A DNA stretch of 64,000 nucleotides, taken from contig CAWBOT010000004.1 of assembly GCA_963790505.1 (NCBI GenBank), positions 1,550,001-1,614,000 of the forward strand, given 5' to 3'. Made by a program: the position numbers and the translations under genes. This DNA comes from Acidisarcina sp963790505 (GTDB lineage Bacteria; Acidobacteriota; Terriglobia; Terriglobales; Acidobacteriaceae). The first letter of the stretch is position 1, and each line of letters begins with the position of its first letter. A model generated the notes under the pieces. The model had not been told where the DNA came from and made no database searches. It worked only from the letters and a program-made list of their open reading frames with translations. Shown piece after piece: positions 16,411 to 25,188 of this stretch.

Positions 16411-17788
16411 GCTCAACGAGACAGACATTCAGGGCTTCACGCTACGCGGCTACAATCTGCCCGTTGCCCGATATCTCTTCCTCGAATTCACTGATGCGGG
16501 ACGCACTCGCAGCCTGATCCACAGGTTGCTCGATGAGATAACGACCGGACAGCAGTGGGACGGCGGGAAGCCGGAGAGCACAGTGAACATTGCTTTCACT
16601 CATCGCGGCCTGGTTGCTCTGGAGTTACCGGATGCGACGCTGCTCAGCTTTCCGGTTGAGTTTCAGCAGGGGATGAGGAAGCGGTCGGACATTCTCGGAG
16701 ACACCGGGCTGAATAGCCCCAATCGATGGGACTCTCTGTGGCTCGATGGCCGCGTACATGCCTGGCTGGGCGTCAACGCGAAATCGGCGGAGTCGTTAGA
16801 CATATGTTGCGCGCAGATGACGGCCCTGGCGCAGCAGACTGGCGGTGCGACGGTGATCGGCTCGCAGGATGCGGCGGCTGCGGTGATCGACGGCCAACCT
16901 AGTACGAAGGAGCATTTTGGTTTCACCGATGGCTTTGGCAATCCGGACTATCTGGGCGTGTCTCGGAATTCGCAGCCGGGCCAAGGCAAGCTCATGGCCG
17001 ACGGGAGATGGGCGCCTCTAGCGACAGGTGAGCTGTTGCTCGGTTATGCGGATGAAGCCGGTGAACTGCCCGTGGCCCCGGTGCCGCATCTTCTCGCCAG
17101 CAATGGGACGTTCATGGTCTACCGCAAACTACACCAGAACCTTGCGACCTTTCGAGCCTATCTCGACGAACAGGCGGCCGGGTATAGCGGAGGCAAAGAG
17201 AAGCTCGCGGCCAAGTTTATCGGGCGATGGCGAGATGGAACACCGATCGAGCTCTCGCCGGATCGGCCTGACCCGTCGATCGCTCAAGACCCGGCGCAAA
17301 GCACGAATTTCAGGTTCGGAGCCGATTTGGATGGCACGCGTTGCCCCATCGGGGCGCACATTCGCCGAGTGCATCCTCGGGACGCATTCGGCTTCAACGG
17401 CAAACTGATCGATCGGCGGCGAATTACCCGGCGGGGTCTGCCATATGGACGTTTCGCGGCCGAAGGCGAGGCGGTCTCGGATGACGAGGATCGCGGCGTT
17501 ATCTTCATGGCGCTCAATGCCAACATCTCCCGCCAATTTGAATTCGTGCAGCAGCAGTGGATCGAGTATGGCAACGATGCACATCTGGGCAACGATAAAG
17601 ACATTCTGATGGGCAATCACGGTGGCCGTGGAAAGTTCGTCATTCAGGGCGATGCCACGGCCACAAATCCTCCGCTGATTTGCAGCATGCTGCCGAATTT
17701 TGTCGAGCTTCGCGGCGGAGACTACTTCTTTCTGCCGAGCATCACCGCGCTGGGGATGATTGCTTTCGGGCTCGTTGACCCGCGGTAA
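16403..17788 (+). CDS. DyP-type haem peroxidase
   Basis: This 461-residue protein has the dye-decolourising peroxidase hallmarks. The distal GxxDG motif reads GFTDGFGNPD, with catalytic Asp176. The proximal segment CPIGAHIRRVHPRDA carries the likely haem ligand His319 and nearby arginines. The C-terminus has the conserved FLPSITAL end. The enzyme reduces hydrogen peroxide and oxidises organic substrates. No Tat or Sec signal is visible, so it is probably cytoplasmic. The start overlaps the previous gene by 8 bases, which places all three genes in one operon. Confidence 0.93.
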   Translation: MSKLNETDIQGFTLRGYNLPVARYLFLEFTDAGRTRSLIHRLLDEITTGQQWDGGKPESTVNIAFTHRGLVALELPDATLLSFPVEFQQGMRKRSDILGDTGLNSPNRWDSLWLDGRVHAWLGVNAKSAESLDICCAQMTALAQQTGGATVIGSQDAAAAVIDGQPSTKEHFGFTDGFGNPDYLGVSRNSQPGQGKLMADGRWAPLATGELLLGYADEAGELPVAPVPHLLASNGTFMVYRKLHQNLATFRAYLDEQAAGYSGGKEKLAAKFIGRWRDGTPIELSPDRPDPSIAQDPAQSTNFRFGADLDGTRCPIGAHIRRVHPRDAFGFNGKLIDRRRITRRGLPYGRFAAEGEAVSDDEDRGVIFMALNANISRQFEFVQQQWIEYGNDAHLGNDKDILMGNHGGRGKFVIQGDATATNPPLICSMLPNFVELRGGDYFFLPSITALGMIAFGLVDPR

Positions 17789-17936
17789 GAGTGAGGACCG
17801 CTTCCTTTACGGTGGCGAATCCGGGTTTGCAGTCCTCCAAAGGTTCCTCAACAGGATTTTTCTGCGGCGGCCTGCGAATTCGCTGGCGACCGGGCTTTGA
17901 TCGTGGAAGGATACATGACGACATTCCTTGGTGACG

Positions 17937-18497
17937 ATGCCTACTCCGCGATGGCCAATCCGAGCGTTGCGCTGGCTTGCAGCGGTGATAGTAGTAGCCG
18001 TAGCGGCCTGGTATGGTCCGACCGTGACGGCCGCGGGCTGGCATGTCTTTCATCCGAGCGGCTGGGTTGACTATCGCGGGTTGCAGGTGATGGTGCCGTG
18101 GCCCTGGATCTCGGACGTGGATGCGGTCGAGGCCAATCCGACGGTTTCTCCAGAGGGCATCGCGCTCAAGAAGGCGGCGCACACGATGGCCCGCCGTGAG
18201 CCCGCCCAGGCGATCTTCATCACCGTTATTTCTCCCGAACAGGGCCAATCACCGGAACAGCAGGCGTCCAGCTGGTTAAACAGCTTTCGAGAAAGCCATC
18301 CGGGAAGGGAGTTCGATGACGCTCCACCGGTCGCGATTCCGGCAGGTGCCCGCTGTCTGGGTGCGCGAAGGCCCGCTGACGACCGCGATGTCGTATGGAC
18401 CTGCATTTCGGTGAGCGGCGGGTGGGTCGCTGGTTTCGAAGGGCATGCGCGAGAAGAGCCGACCTTCTTCCGGATCGTCGCGGACCTGAAGCGCTAA
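17937..18497 (+). CDS. Membrane-anchored protein of unknown function
   Basis: This protein of about 186 residues has one N-terminal hydrophobic helix (LRWLAAVIVVAVAAWYG), either a signal anchor or an uncleaved signal. The outer part contains WVDYRGLQVMVPWPW, a WxS-type segment around QQASSWLNSFRES, and two cysteines (RCLGARR and WTCISVSGGW) that could form a disulfide. No family is recognised. The start is uncertain: TTG at 17928, GTG at 17931 and ATG at 17937 are all in frame, and the ribosome-binding site is weak. Confidence 0.65.
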   Translation: MPTPRWPIRALRWLAAVIVVAVAAWYGPTVTAAGWHVFHPSGWVDYRGLQVMVPWPWISDVDAVEANPTVSPEGIALKKAAHTMARREPAQAIFITVISPEQGQSPEQQASSWLNSFRESHPGREFDDAPPVAIPAGARCLGARRPADDRDVVWTCISVSGGWVAGFEGHAREEPTFFRIVADLKR

Positions 18498-18609
18498 TTT
18501 CCGGGATGAAGCTGGGAAGAGTACGGCGCTATCAATTCCTGCCCGCCGGGCGTCCAACAGGTACGGTATCATCAGAAATACGGTCCCAAAGGGACTCGAG
18601 AGCGGTGCT

Positions 18610-19833
18610 ATGTCCAAAGGCTTCAAGCGCTCCATCTTCGGCGTATCGGCGGTATTGGTTCTTATCGTGTTCCTGGGGGGTCTCGGGCTCAAGGGAGTCC
18701 GGGCAAATACCCAAAGCGACGACGGGGCGTATCGCGAAATGGGTGTTTACGAAGAGGTCCTGAAGAAGATCCAGAGTGATTACGTCGTCGAACCCAACAT
18801 CGACAAGGTCACCGACGGCGCGCTGCACGGCCTGCTCGAGGGTTTGGATGCCGATTCAAGCTATCTTTCTCCTGCCGAGTACACCTTGTACAAGCAGCAC
18901 CGTGACGCACAAGGCAAGGAGCCGGCCTCGGGCGTGACCGGCCTGAACGTCTCCAAACGATTTGGCTACGCGACCGTGGTGTCGGTGATCCCCGGATCGC
19001 CGGCCGACAAACAGCAGGTCGAGGATGGTGACATCATCGAGTCTATCGAAGGTCAGTCGACGCGGGAGATGTCGGTGGCCCTGATCCAGTTGTTGCTCGA
19101 TGGCAAACCCGGAACCAACGTAACGTTTTCGCTGGTAAGGCCGCGCAAGGCGGAGCCGGACAAGATCACGTTGACCCGCGTCAAAGAGGCCGAAGAGATT
19201 CCAGCGCTCGGTGAGCAGGAGTACGAGAGCTCGACCATCCTATATCTGAAGCCGGTGGTGCTCACCAAAGCCAGGGTCGACGAGGTTTTGACCAAGCTGA
19301 AGGCCGCTCCGAAAAACCGCAAAGTGCTGCTCGACTTGAGAGACGTGGCTACAGGTGACGACCAGCAGGCGATCCGGCTGGCAAATGCCTTCCTGGAGAC
19401 GGGGACGATTGCGACGCTCGAAGGGCAAAAGTTTCCTAAACAAGTATTTGCCGCGCAGAAAGCCGATTTCATTACTTCCGCGCCGCTGGCACTGATCGTG
19501 AACCACGGGACATCAGGCCCGGGCGAGTTGATTGCCGGAGCGATTCTGGATAACAAACGCGGGGACGTCGTTGGCGACCGCACGTTTGGCGACGGCTCGG
19601 TTCAGAAGACCATCGAGTTGCCGGGCGGAGCTGCGGTGATTCTTTCCGTCGCGAAGTATGCGACTCCTGGGGGCAAGAAAATCCAGGACGACGCCGTGAC
19701 CCCAAATGTGGTCGTAGTGCCGAGTCTGGAACAACAGATTGCCGCGGAGAGCGAAGACAAGAGTTCTCAGACCCCACAGGCAGACGATCAGCTGAACAAG
19801 GCATTGGCCTTGCTGAAGGCGAAAAACGCCTAG
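18610..19833 (+). CDS. S41/CtpA-like PDZ protein with substituted catalytic dyad
   Basis: This 407-residue protein has an N-terminal hydrophobic anchor (SIFGVSAVLVLIVFLGGLGL), a helical cap, a PDZ domain (about residues 95-190, including VSVIPGSPADKQQVEDGDIIESIEG) and an S41-type core (about 195-360). Active C-terminal processing proteases have a nucleophile in NxGTASASE and a lysine in TFGKGxVQ. Here the corresponding motifs read NHGTSGPGE (298-306) and TFGDGSVQ, with Gly303 at the serine position and Asp328 at the lysine position. Ser302 is one residue out of register. This suggests a non-proteolytic scaffold or a changed mechanism; similar variants probably occur elsewhere in Acidobacteriota. 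Confidence 0.88.
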   Translation: MSKGFKRSIFGVSAVLVLIVFLGGLGLKGVRANTQSDDGAYREMGVYEEVLKKIQSDYVVEPNIDKVTDGALHGLLEGLDADSSYLSPAEYTLYKQHRDAQGKEPASGVTGLNVSKRFGYATVVSVIPGSPADKQQVEDGDIIESIEGQSTREMSVALIQLLLDGKPGTNVTFSLVRPRKAEPDKITLTRVKEAEEIPALGEQEYESSTILYLKPVVLTKARVDEVLTKLKAAPKNRKVLLDLRDVATGDDQQAIRLANAFLETGTIATLEGQKFPKQVFAAQKADFITSAPLALIVNHGTSGPGELIAGAILDNKRGDVVGDRTFGDGSVQKTIELPGGAAVILSVAKYATPGGKKIQDDAVTPNVVVVPSLEQQIAAESEDKSSQTPQADDQLNKALALLKAKNA

Positions 19834-19932
19834 CTGGTTCCCCAGGAAGCTGCCCTGAACGAGCGGCGTGAGCCTCGTTGCTGGTCCGCTTGATAGTATT
19901 TCCTGAGTTCTTCTAGAAAGCGGAGTTCTCCA

Positions 19933-21414
19933 TTGGATCGTCGAAAATTCCTAAAAGCCGGCGCGAGTCTGGCTGCCGCTCGCACCCTGGTTCCCTCGGC
20001 CTTCGCCCGGGCCGATGCCTTCCTTGAGCCCCTTGCCGGTCCTGGACAAGCCAGCCAATTTCCCAGTCCGCCCCTTCGGTCGTTTCCGGAGGGCTTCCTT
20101 TGGGGATCGGCGACTGCTTCATATCAGGTGGAAGGCGCAGTGAAAGAGGACGGGCGCGGGCCGTCGATCTGGGACACCTTTTCGCATATTCCGGGGAAGA
20201 CCCATAACGGCGACACCGGCGATGTTGCCGACGACCACTACCACCGCTACAAAGAAGATATCGCCCTGATGAAGGCGTTGGGCCTCAAGATCTACCGGTT
20301 TTCGATCGCATGGTCGAGGGTCTTCCCGACAGGCACGGGCACTCCGAATCCAAAAGGGCTTGATTTCTACAAGCGGATGCTGGACGAGCTGCACGGCGCC
20401 GGCATTGAGCCTTACTGCACGCTCTTTCACTGGGACCTGCCGCAGGCGCTTGAGGACAAGGGCGGCTGGCAAAGCATCGATACCTGCAAGGCTTTCGCCG
20501 ACTATTGCGGCTACACGACCGGCCAGCTCAACGACCGCATCTCGCACTTCATGACCATGAACGAGCTGGATTCATTTATCGAGCTCGGTTACGGCAAGGG
20601 GACGTTTGCCCCGGGGCTGAAGGTTAGCTTGGGCAAGCTGGCGCAGGCGCGGCATTATTCCGTCCTCGGCCATGGGATGGCGGTGCAGGCAATCCGCGCC
20701 GCGACCAAACCTGGCACGAGAGTCGGCATCGCCCAGGATGCCCAGGCGACAACGCCCGTCATCGAGAATGAAGCGAATATTCGCGCCGCTCACAGCGCGC
20801 TTCGCGAAGAAAATGCGGAATATCTGACGGTGATTATGGATGGCAAGTACACCGACGCATATCTGAAGAAGCTTGGCGCGGACGCGCCAAGGTTTACGCC
20901 CGAGGAGTTGAAGATCATCTCAAGCCCGCTTGATTTTGTCGGCTTGAACATCTATCGCCCCACCTATGTGCGTGCCGCCGACAACGCGTTGGGCTATGCG
21001 AAGGTTCCCGATCCATCCTCATATCCGCATATGTACTCCGATTGGCTGGATATTGGGCCGCAGGCGATGTATTGGCTGCCGAAGCTGGTTTCGGATGTTT
21101 GGGGCGTGAAAGAACTCTACATCACCGAGAACGGCGCCTCTTCCGACGACAAGGTTGCCGCCGACGGCCATATCTACGACTCCGACCGAGTGATGTATTT
21201 GCGCAACTATCTCGGCCAGCTGCAGCGCGCGACGACCGACGGCGTTCCGGTGAAGGGCTATTTTCTCTGGAGCCTGCTCGACAACTTCGAATGGGCGGAC
21301 GGCTACAGTAAGCGATTCGGGATCACTTATGTCGACTTCAAGACGCAGAAGCGAACGCCGAAGCTGAGCTACGAGTTTTATCACGAAGTCGTCGCGAGGA
21401 ATGCGCTCGCGTAG
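19933..21414 (+). CDS. Glycoside hydrolase family 1 (beta-glucosidase type), Tat-exported
   Basis: This 493-residue protein starts at TTG 19933 with a Tat-like signal (DRRKFLKAGASLAAA). The GH1 barrel begins at FPEGFLWGSATASYQVEGA. The acid/base glutamate is Glu211 in TMNELDSF (family TxNEP, here with Leu in place of Pro). The nucleophile is Glu399 in YITENGAS. The aglycone/glycone-site segment FLWSLLDNFEWADGYSKRFG is intact. The expected reaction is hydrolysis of terminal beta-glucosides or galactosides. Export by Tat implies a periplasmic or outer location, which is less usual for GH1 enzymes. Confidence 0.94.
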   Translation: MDRRKFLKAGASLAAARTLVPSAFARADAFLEPLAGPGQASQFPSPPLRSFPEGFLWGSATASYQVEGAVKEDGRGPSIWDTFSHIPGKTHNGDTGDVADDHYHRYKEDIALMKALGLKIYRFSIAWSRVFPTGTGTPNPKGLDFYKRMLDELHGAGIEPYCTLFHWDLPQALEDKGGWQSIDTCKAFADYCGYTTGQLNDRISHFMTMNELDSFIELGYGKGTFAPGLKVSLGKLAQARHYSVLGHGMAVQAIRAATKPGTRVGIAQDAQATTPVIENEANIRAAHSALREENAEYLTVIMDGKYTDAYLKKLGADAPRFTPEELKIISSPLDFVGLNIYRPTYVRAADNALGYAKVPDPSSYPHMYSDWLDIGPQAMYWLPKLVSDVWGVKELYITENGASSDDKVAADGHIYDSDRVMYLRNYLGQLQRATTDGVPVKGYFLWSLLDNFEWADGYSKRFGITYVDFKTQKRTPKLSYEFYHEVVARNALA

Positions 21415-21437
21415 CGCTGAGGCTTTCTGGAGCCGCC

Positions 21438-22559
21438 TCAAGTCGCTGCGTGTTCGTCATAAAACGGGTAATCCGTATAGCCTTTGGCGTCAAAAGTGTA
21501 GAAGGTCGACCGGTCGTAGGGATTGAGCGGAAGCCCTAGCCGAATCCGTTTCGGCAGGTCGGGATTGGCTACGAAATGACGCCCGAACGCGACCAGATCG
21601 GCGTCGCCCTTCTCGACGATTGCCTCAGCAGTGTCCGGCTCAAAGCCACCCGCAGCAATGATTTTGCCTTTGAATATCTTACGCAGCCGCTCCGCAGCTA
21701 CTGGCGCTTGGCCCTCGGCGATAAGCGTATTGCCTTTAACTCTCGGTTCCAGGATGTGCAGATAAGCGAGACCGAAGCGGTTTAACTGTTCTGCGAGAGA
21801 ATCGAACAAGGCTTGCGGGTTGCTGTCCGACATTCCATTAAACGATCCACTGGGGCCAATCCGCACTGCGACCCGGTCGCCGCCCCACACCGACACCATC
21901 GCCTCAAGAACTTCAAGCATGAATCGGGCGCGGTTCTCGATCGAACCTCCGTAAGCGTCGGTGCGCTTGTTGCTGCCATCCTGGAGAAACTGGTCGGGAA
22001 GGTAGCCGTTTGCGCCGTGAAGCTCCACGCCATCAAAGCCGGCAGCCTTCGCCCGCTCGGCGGCCCTGCGATAGTCTTCGACGATGCCCCGAATCTCGGC
22101 AATGTCCAGCGCGCGATGAGGCGAGGGCTGCTGCCAGCCGCTGGGTGTCGAGATCTGGCTCTCGAAAGGAATCACCGAGGGCGCAACGGGCGTTGCTCCG
22201 CCGAGCGTATCGACGTGGGAGGCTCGGCCAGTGTGCCAGAGTTGTAGGAACATGCGGCCGCCCTTGGCATGTACGGCGTGAGTGATCTTCTTCCAGCCGG
22301 CGACATGTTCGTCGCTATAAATTCCTGGCGATCCGTACCAGCCGTGGCCTGTGGGAGAGATAGCGGTCGCCTCGGAGATGATGAAGCCGCCATCGGTAGC
22401 GCGCTGGCTGTAATACTCGAGCATCAGATCGCCGGGAACGTTGCCAGGCTGCTGAGACCGCGAACGCGTGAGGGGCGCCATCACCACACGATGTCCCAGC
22501 GCGACCGCGCCGATCTGCACCGGGGTGAAGAGCTTCTGCTTCGTAGCGATACTCGTCAT
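21438..22559 (-). CDS. Old Yellow Enzyme family alkene reductase (NemA type)
   Basis: This 373-residue FMN barrel enzyme has the family landmarks LFTPVQIGAVALGHRVVMAPLTRSR at the N-terminus (shown across two motifs: LFTPVQIG and MAPLTRSR), FLQLWHTGRASH, and ELHGANGYLPDQFLQDGSN with the substrate-binding His, Asn and the catalytic Tyr. The FMN-phosphate segment IIAAGGFEP follows. Such enzymes reduce activated C=C bonds or nitro groups with NAD(P)H. It is convergent with the GH1 gene (23 bases apart) and looks monocistronic. Confidence 0.94.
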   Translation of the reverse strand: MTSIATKQKLFTPVQIGAVALGHRVVMAPLTRSRSQQPGNVPGDLMLEYYSQRATDGGFIISEATAISPTGHGWYGSPGIYSDEHVAGWKKITHAVHAKGGRMFLQLWHTGRASHVDTLGGATPVAPSVIPFESQISTPSGWQQPSPHRALDIAEIRGIVEDYRRAAERAKAAGFDGVELHGANGYLPDQFLQDGSNKRTDAYGGSIENRARFMLEVLEAMVSVWGGDRVAVRIGPSGSFNGMSDSNPQALFDSLAEQLNRFGLAYLHILEPRVKGNTLIAEGQAPVAAERLRKIFKGKIIAAGGFEPDTAEAIVEKGDADLVAFGRHFVANPDLPKRIRLGLPLNPYDRSTFYTFDAKGYTDYPFYDEHAAT

Positions 22560-22699
22560 GGTCGTCGTGGTCCCCTTTAAAGGCTGTATAAGCCGCTGCG
22601 ATGGCAGGTTAGCGTTTAGATGTGAACGAGGCGCAAAGGTCGCGCCAGAAGTTTAGAGCGAGGGCCGTCCGCTCTCCTGCGTCGCTAGCCAACCGGTCG

Positions 22700-23877
22700 T
22701 CAGGCACCCCACTGTGGCACGCTGCGGGCGACGCTCCACATCATGTTGTCCAGGGCAGCGTCGATTTGGTTGGAGGGTTCGGTGCGTGTGTTGGTCAGCG
22801 CCGCCCAGCACAATCCGGTCGCGGTGCGAACCATAAGGGTCGTCGATCCCGGCAGACTGCCGCTGTGCCACCAGTTTCCCGCGCCATTATTGCGGACCAT
22901 CCAGCCGCGCGCATATTTGCGGCGCCGTTGGTGTTGGATATGCGGGACGCGGCGTAGTCATGGTGCGGATGGTCTCGGGCTTGAGAAAGCTCGGCATAGG
23001 GCGGAGAGCCAGACGTGATCGAGGAACTGCACCAGGCTCGACGGCGTGGCGATCCAGCCGCGTGGTCCATGCGCGTCACATTGATCTTGTAGGGATTTTC
23101 GCCGTATTGGCCGTAGTAGACGACCTCATTAGGGGCGCGCTTGCGTCGGAATTCTGCGCGATCCGCATGCCGGTGATTCCGCAGGGACCAAGAATGTTCG
23201 CCTGAACATAGTCCGCATAGGCCTGCCCGGAAACCTGTTCGATGACGCGGCCGAGCAAGCAATAGCCGAAATTGGAGTAGGCCCAGTGCTGGCCGGGGGG
23301 ATAGGTTAGTGGCTGATTCGCGAGTGTCCAGGAAATCAGTTTGTCTGGTCCCAGGAATCGTGCTGAAACATGGGATCGTTTGGGCCGTTGGACCAGCCTC
23401 CGCAGGTGTGTGTAAGCAGGTGATCGACGGTGATGTCGGTAACGTATTGCTTGAGGGCGGCTTGCCATATTTGTTTCCAAAGATGCCAGAGGGGCCGAAA
23501 ACTTTGTCGGTCAGGTTGAGCTTGCCCTTCTCGATGAGAATGAAAATGGTGACCGAGGTGATAGGCTTGGTCACGCCGGCGATGCGGAAGAGGCTGGACT
23601 GGCTCACCTGCAGAGCGTGCTCCTTGTCGGCCATACCCCCGGAATTGTCATAGACGAACTGGGCATTACGCGAGATGGCGACCGAAAGCGCGGGCACGGA
23701 GAACTGTCTGCGGAAAGCGCCGGAGATCCGGCCCATCTCGCCGCGCTCTTGCCCTGTGGGCTGATCTCCTCTCGCCTGTGGAACGATGGCTGCCTGTAAC
23801 GGACGAGCAACGATTCCGGCAGCGGCCGCGCCGGCTAGACCTCGAATGACGGCTCGTCTGCTGAACTGGCTGGTCAT
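22700..23877 (-). pseudogene. Serine hydrolase (beta-lactamase/class C fold), multiply frameshifted
   Basis: Pieces of a single beta-lactamase-like hydrolase lie in different minus-strand frames. The start at 23877 opens a Tat-type signal (SRRAVIRGLAGAAAAG). The first frame holds FRIAGVTKPITSV, where the usual S-x-x-K nucleophile reads G-V-T-K. A second frame holds HWAYSNFGYCLLGRVIE, with the Y-x-N motif. Further fragments (YYGQYGENPYKINV; NWWHSGSLPGST with the HSG motif) lie in other frames. At least three shifts are needed. The changed serine together with the shifts suggests real decay, though sequencing errors may add to it. Confidence 0.8.
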
Positions 23878-24012
23878 GGTTCTGGTTTTCCTCCGTGAGA
23901 GACTCTTGCGGTTATCCTTCAGTGGAAAGTATTGTACAAACTCACATTGAAACATCGACGGGAGTCAGGCAGAGTTTTCACCTAGCTTCATGCCCGTTCT
24001 TTAGGAGAGCAC

Positions 24013-24399
24013 ATGCGGAAATATAACAAGGCGACGATTGCCATCTTCGCACTCCTGGCGATGATCGTCGGTAACAGGACCCTTTCCCAACAGCCACCGG
24101 CCGACAAGCCGCCGGCCAATGTAGGCGGCAACTGGACCTTTTACACCAAGGGTGACGACGGCAAAACAGGCACGCATTATCTCCAGATCATTCAAAATGG
24201 CAGCGAGCTGACAGGGCATTTCAAAGGCCCGAATCAATCGGGCGGCATTCAGGGAACGATCAACCTACAGCATGTCGTGATCAAGACCAAGACCCTCCAC
24301 GTCTTCACTTTCCGCGGAAGGGTCGAGGGTGATTCCATTCAAGGGGATTGCGGCATTATGGGGCATCACTGCACGTTCCAGGGGGTGCGCGCGAATTGA
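24013..24399 (+). CDS. Small secreted beta-rich protein
   Basis: This 128-residue protein has a signal peptide (ATIAIFALLAMIVG, cleavage near TLSQ). The mature part reads NVGGNWTFYTKG, then YLQIIQNGSELTGHFKG, IQGTINL, and a GDSIQGDCGIMG end. The repeating G-x-(strand)-G layout suggests a small barrel, as in several uncharacterised acidobacterial secreted families. GGAGAG just upstream supports the start. Two cysteines near the C-terminus could pair. No function can be assigned. Confidence 0.72.
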   Translation: MRKYNKATIAIFALLAMIVGNRTLSQQPPADKPPANVGGNWTFYTKGDDGKTGTHYLQIIQNGSELTGHFKGPNQSGGIQGTINLQHVVIKTKTLHVFTFRGRVEGDSIQGDCGIMGHHCTFQGVRAN

Positions 24400-24477
24400 T
24401 CGCTTACTATTGCGGCTGGGCCTCACGCGCAGGACTGCCATTTAAGATGGCAGTTCACAGGGCCCCCGGTTTCCGCG

Positions 24478-25149
24478 ATGCTTCTATACGCCATCACCAG
24501 TCGTGTACTGCTCGCCGAGACCGAGGCAGAACGCAGCGAGCGGCTCGTCGCTCTTGCCGCGAAGTGGGCAGCCAACGGAATTGATTTTGTCCAGATTCGC
24601 GAAGGCGATCTTTCCGGCGCCGATCTCGGTCACCTTGCCGCCGACGTTGTTCGCGCTTCGCGCAGAAGTGGAGGCCACGCGAGGGTGCTCATCAATGCCC
24701 ATCCGAAGATGGCGATGCAGATCGCTCTCGACTCGGGTGCAGACGGTGTGCATCTTCCCGGCAATCTCACTCGGGAGTTGCTGACCGAAACGGTTGCACG
24801 AATTCGCCAAAGTTGGAAGTCTGGCGATTCACCGCTCATAAGCGTTTCCTGCCATACTGTTCCGGATATTCGGGCAGCTCGCATGGCCGGTGCGAACGTG
24901 GCGCTTTTTGCTCCGGTCTTTGAGAAGGTCCTTCCAGGGGCATTCCCCATCCCGGGTACGGGGCTGACGGCGCTGGCCGCTGCTTGCGGCGCGGGCAGGG
25001 AAGGGCACACTTATCCTGAGTTGCCCGTTCTCGCACTTGGAGGGGTGACGCTCGAAAACGCCTTGCAGTGCGTCGCAGCAGGAGCATCAGGCATCGCTGC
25101 AATCCGGCTATTCCTCGATGGAGGCAGTTCGCTGGTCAACGCGGGTTGA
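24478..25149 (+). CDS. thiE: Thiamine phosphate synthase (ThiE/TenI family)
   Basis: This 223-residue barrel protein matches ThiE: FVQIREGDLSG (pyrimidine-site region), GADGVHLPG, SVSCHTVPDIRAA and VFAPVFEK-type segment ALFAPVFEKVLPG, then LALGGVTLENA and GASGIAAIRLF. It would join the thiazole phosphate and the hydroxymethylpyrimidine diphosphate to make thiamine phosphate. No other thiamine gene and no TPP riboswitch sequence is visible upstream, so a TenI-type paralog cannot be excluded. Confidence 0.85.
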   Translation: MLLYAITSRVLLAETEAERSERLVALAAKWAANGIDFVQIREGDLSGADLGHLAADVVRASRRSGGHARVLINAHPKMAMQIALDSGADGVHLPGNLTRELLTETVARIRQSWKSGDSPLISVSCHTVPDIRAARMAGANVALFAPVFEKVLPGAFPIPGTGLTALAAACGAGREGHTYPELPVLALGGVTLENALQCVAAGASGIAAIRLFLDGGSSLVNAG

Positions 25150-25188
25150 AAAAGCCGCGCCTTAACCAGGCCTCGATCACTAGATCCG

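Noticed and set aside
24400..24477. TPP riboswitch before thiE
   Set aside because: The conserved CTGAGA and GAACCTGAT-type blocks are missing and the leader is too short.
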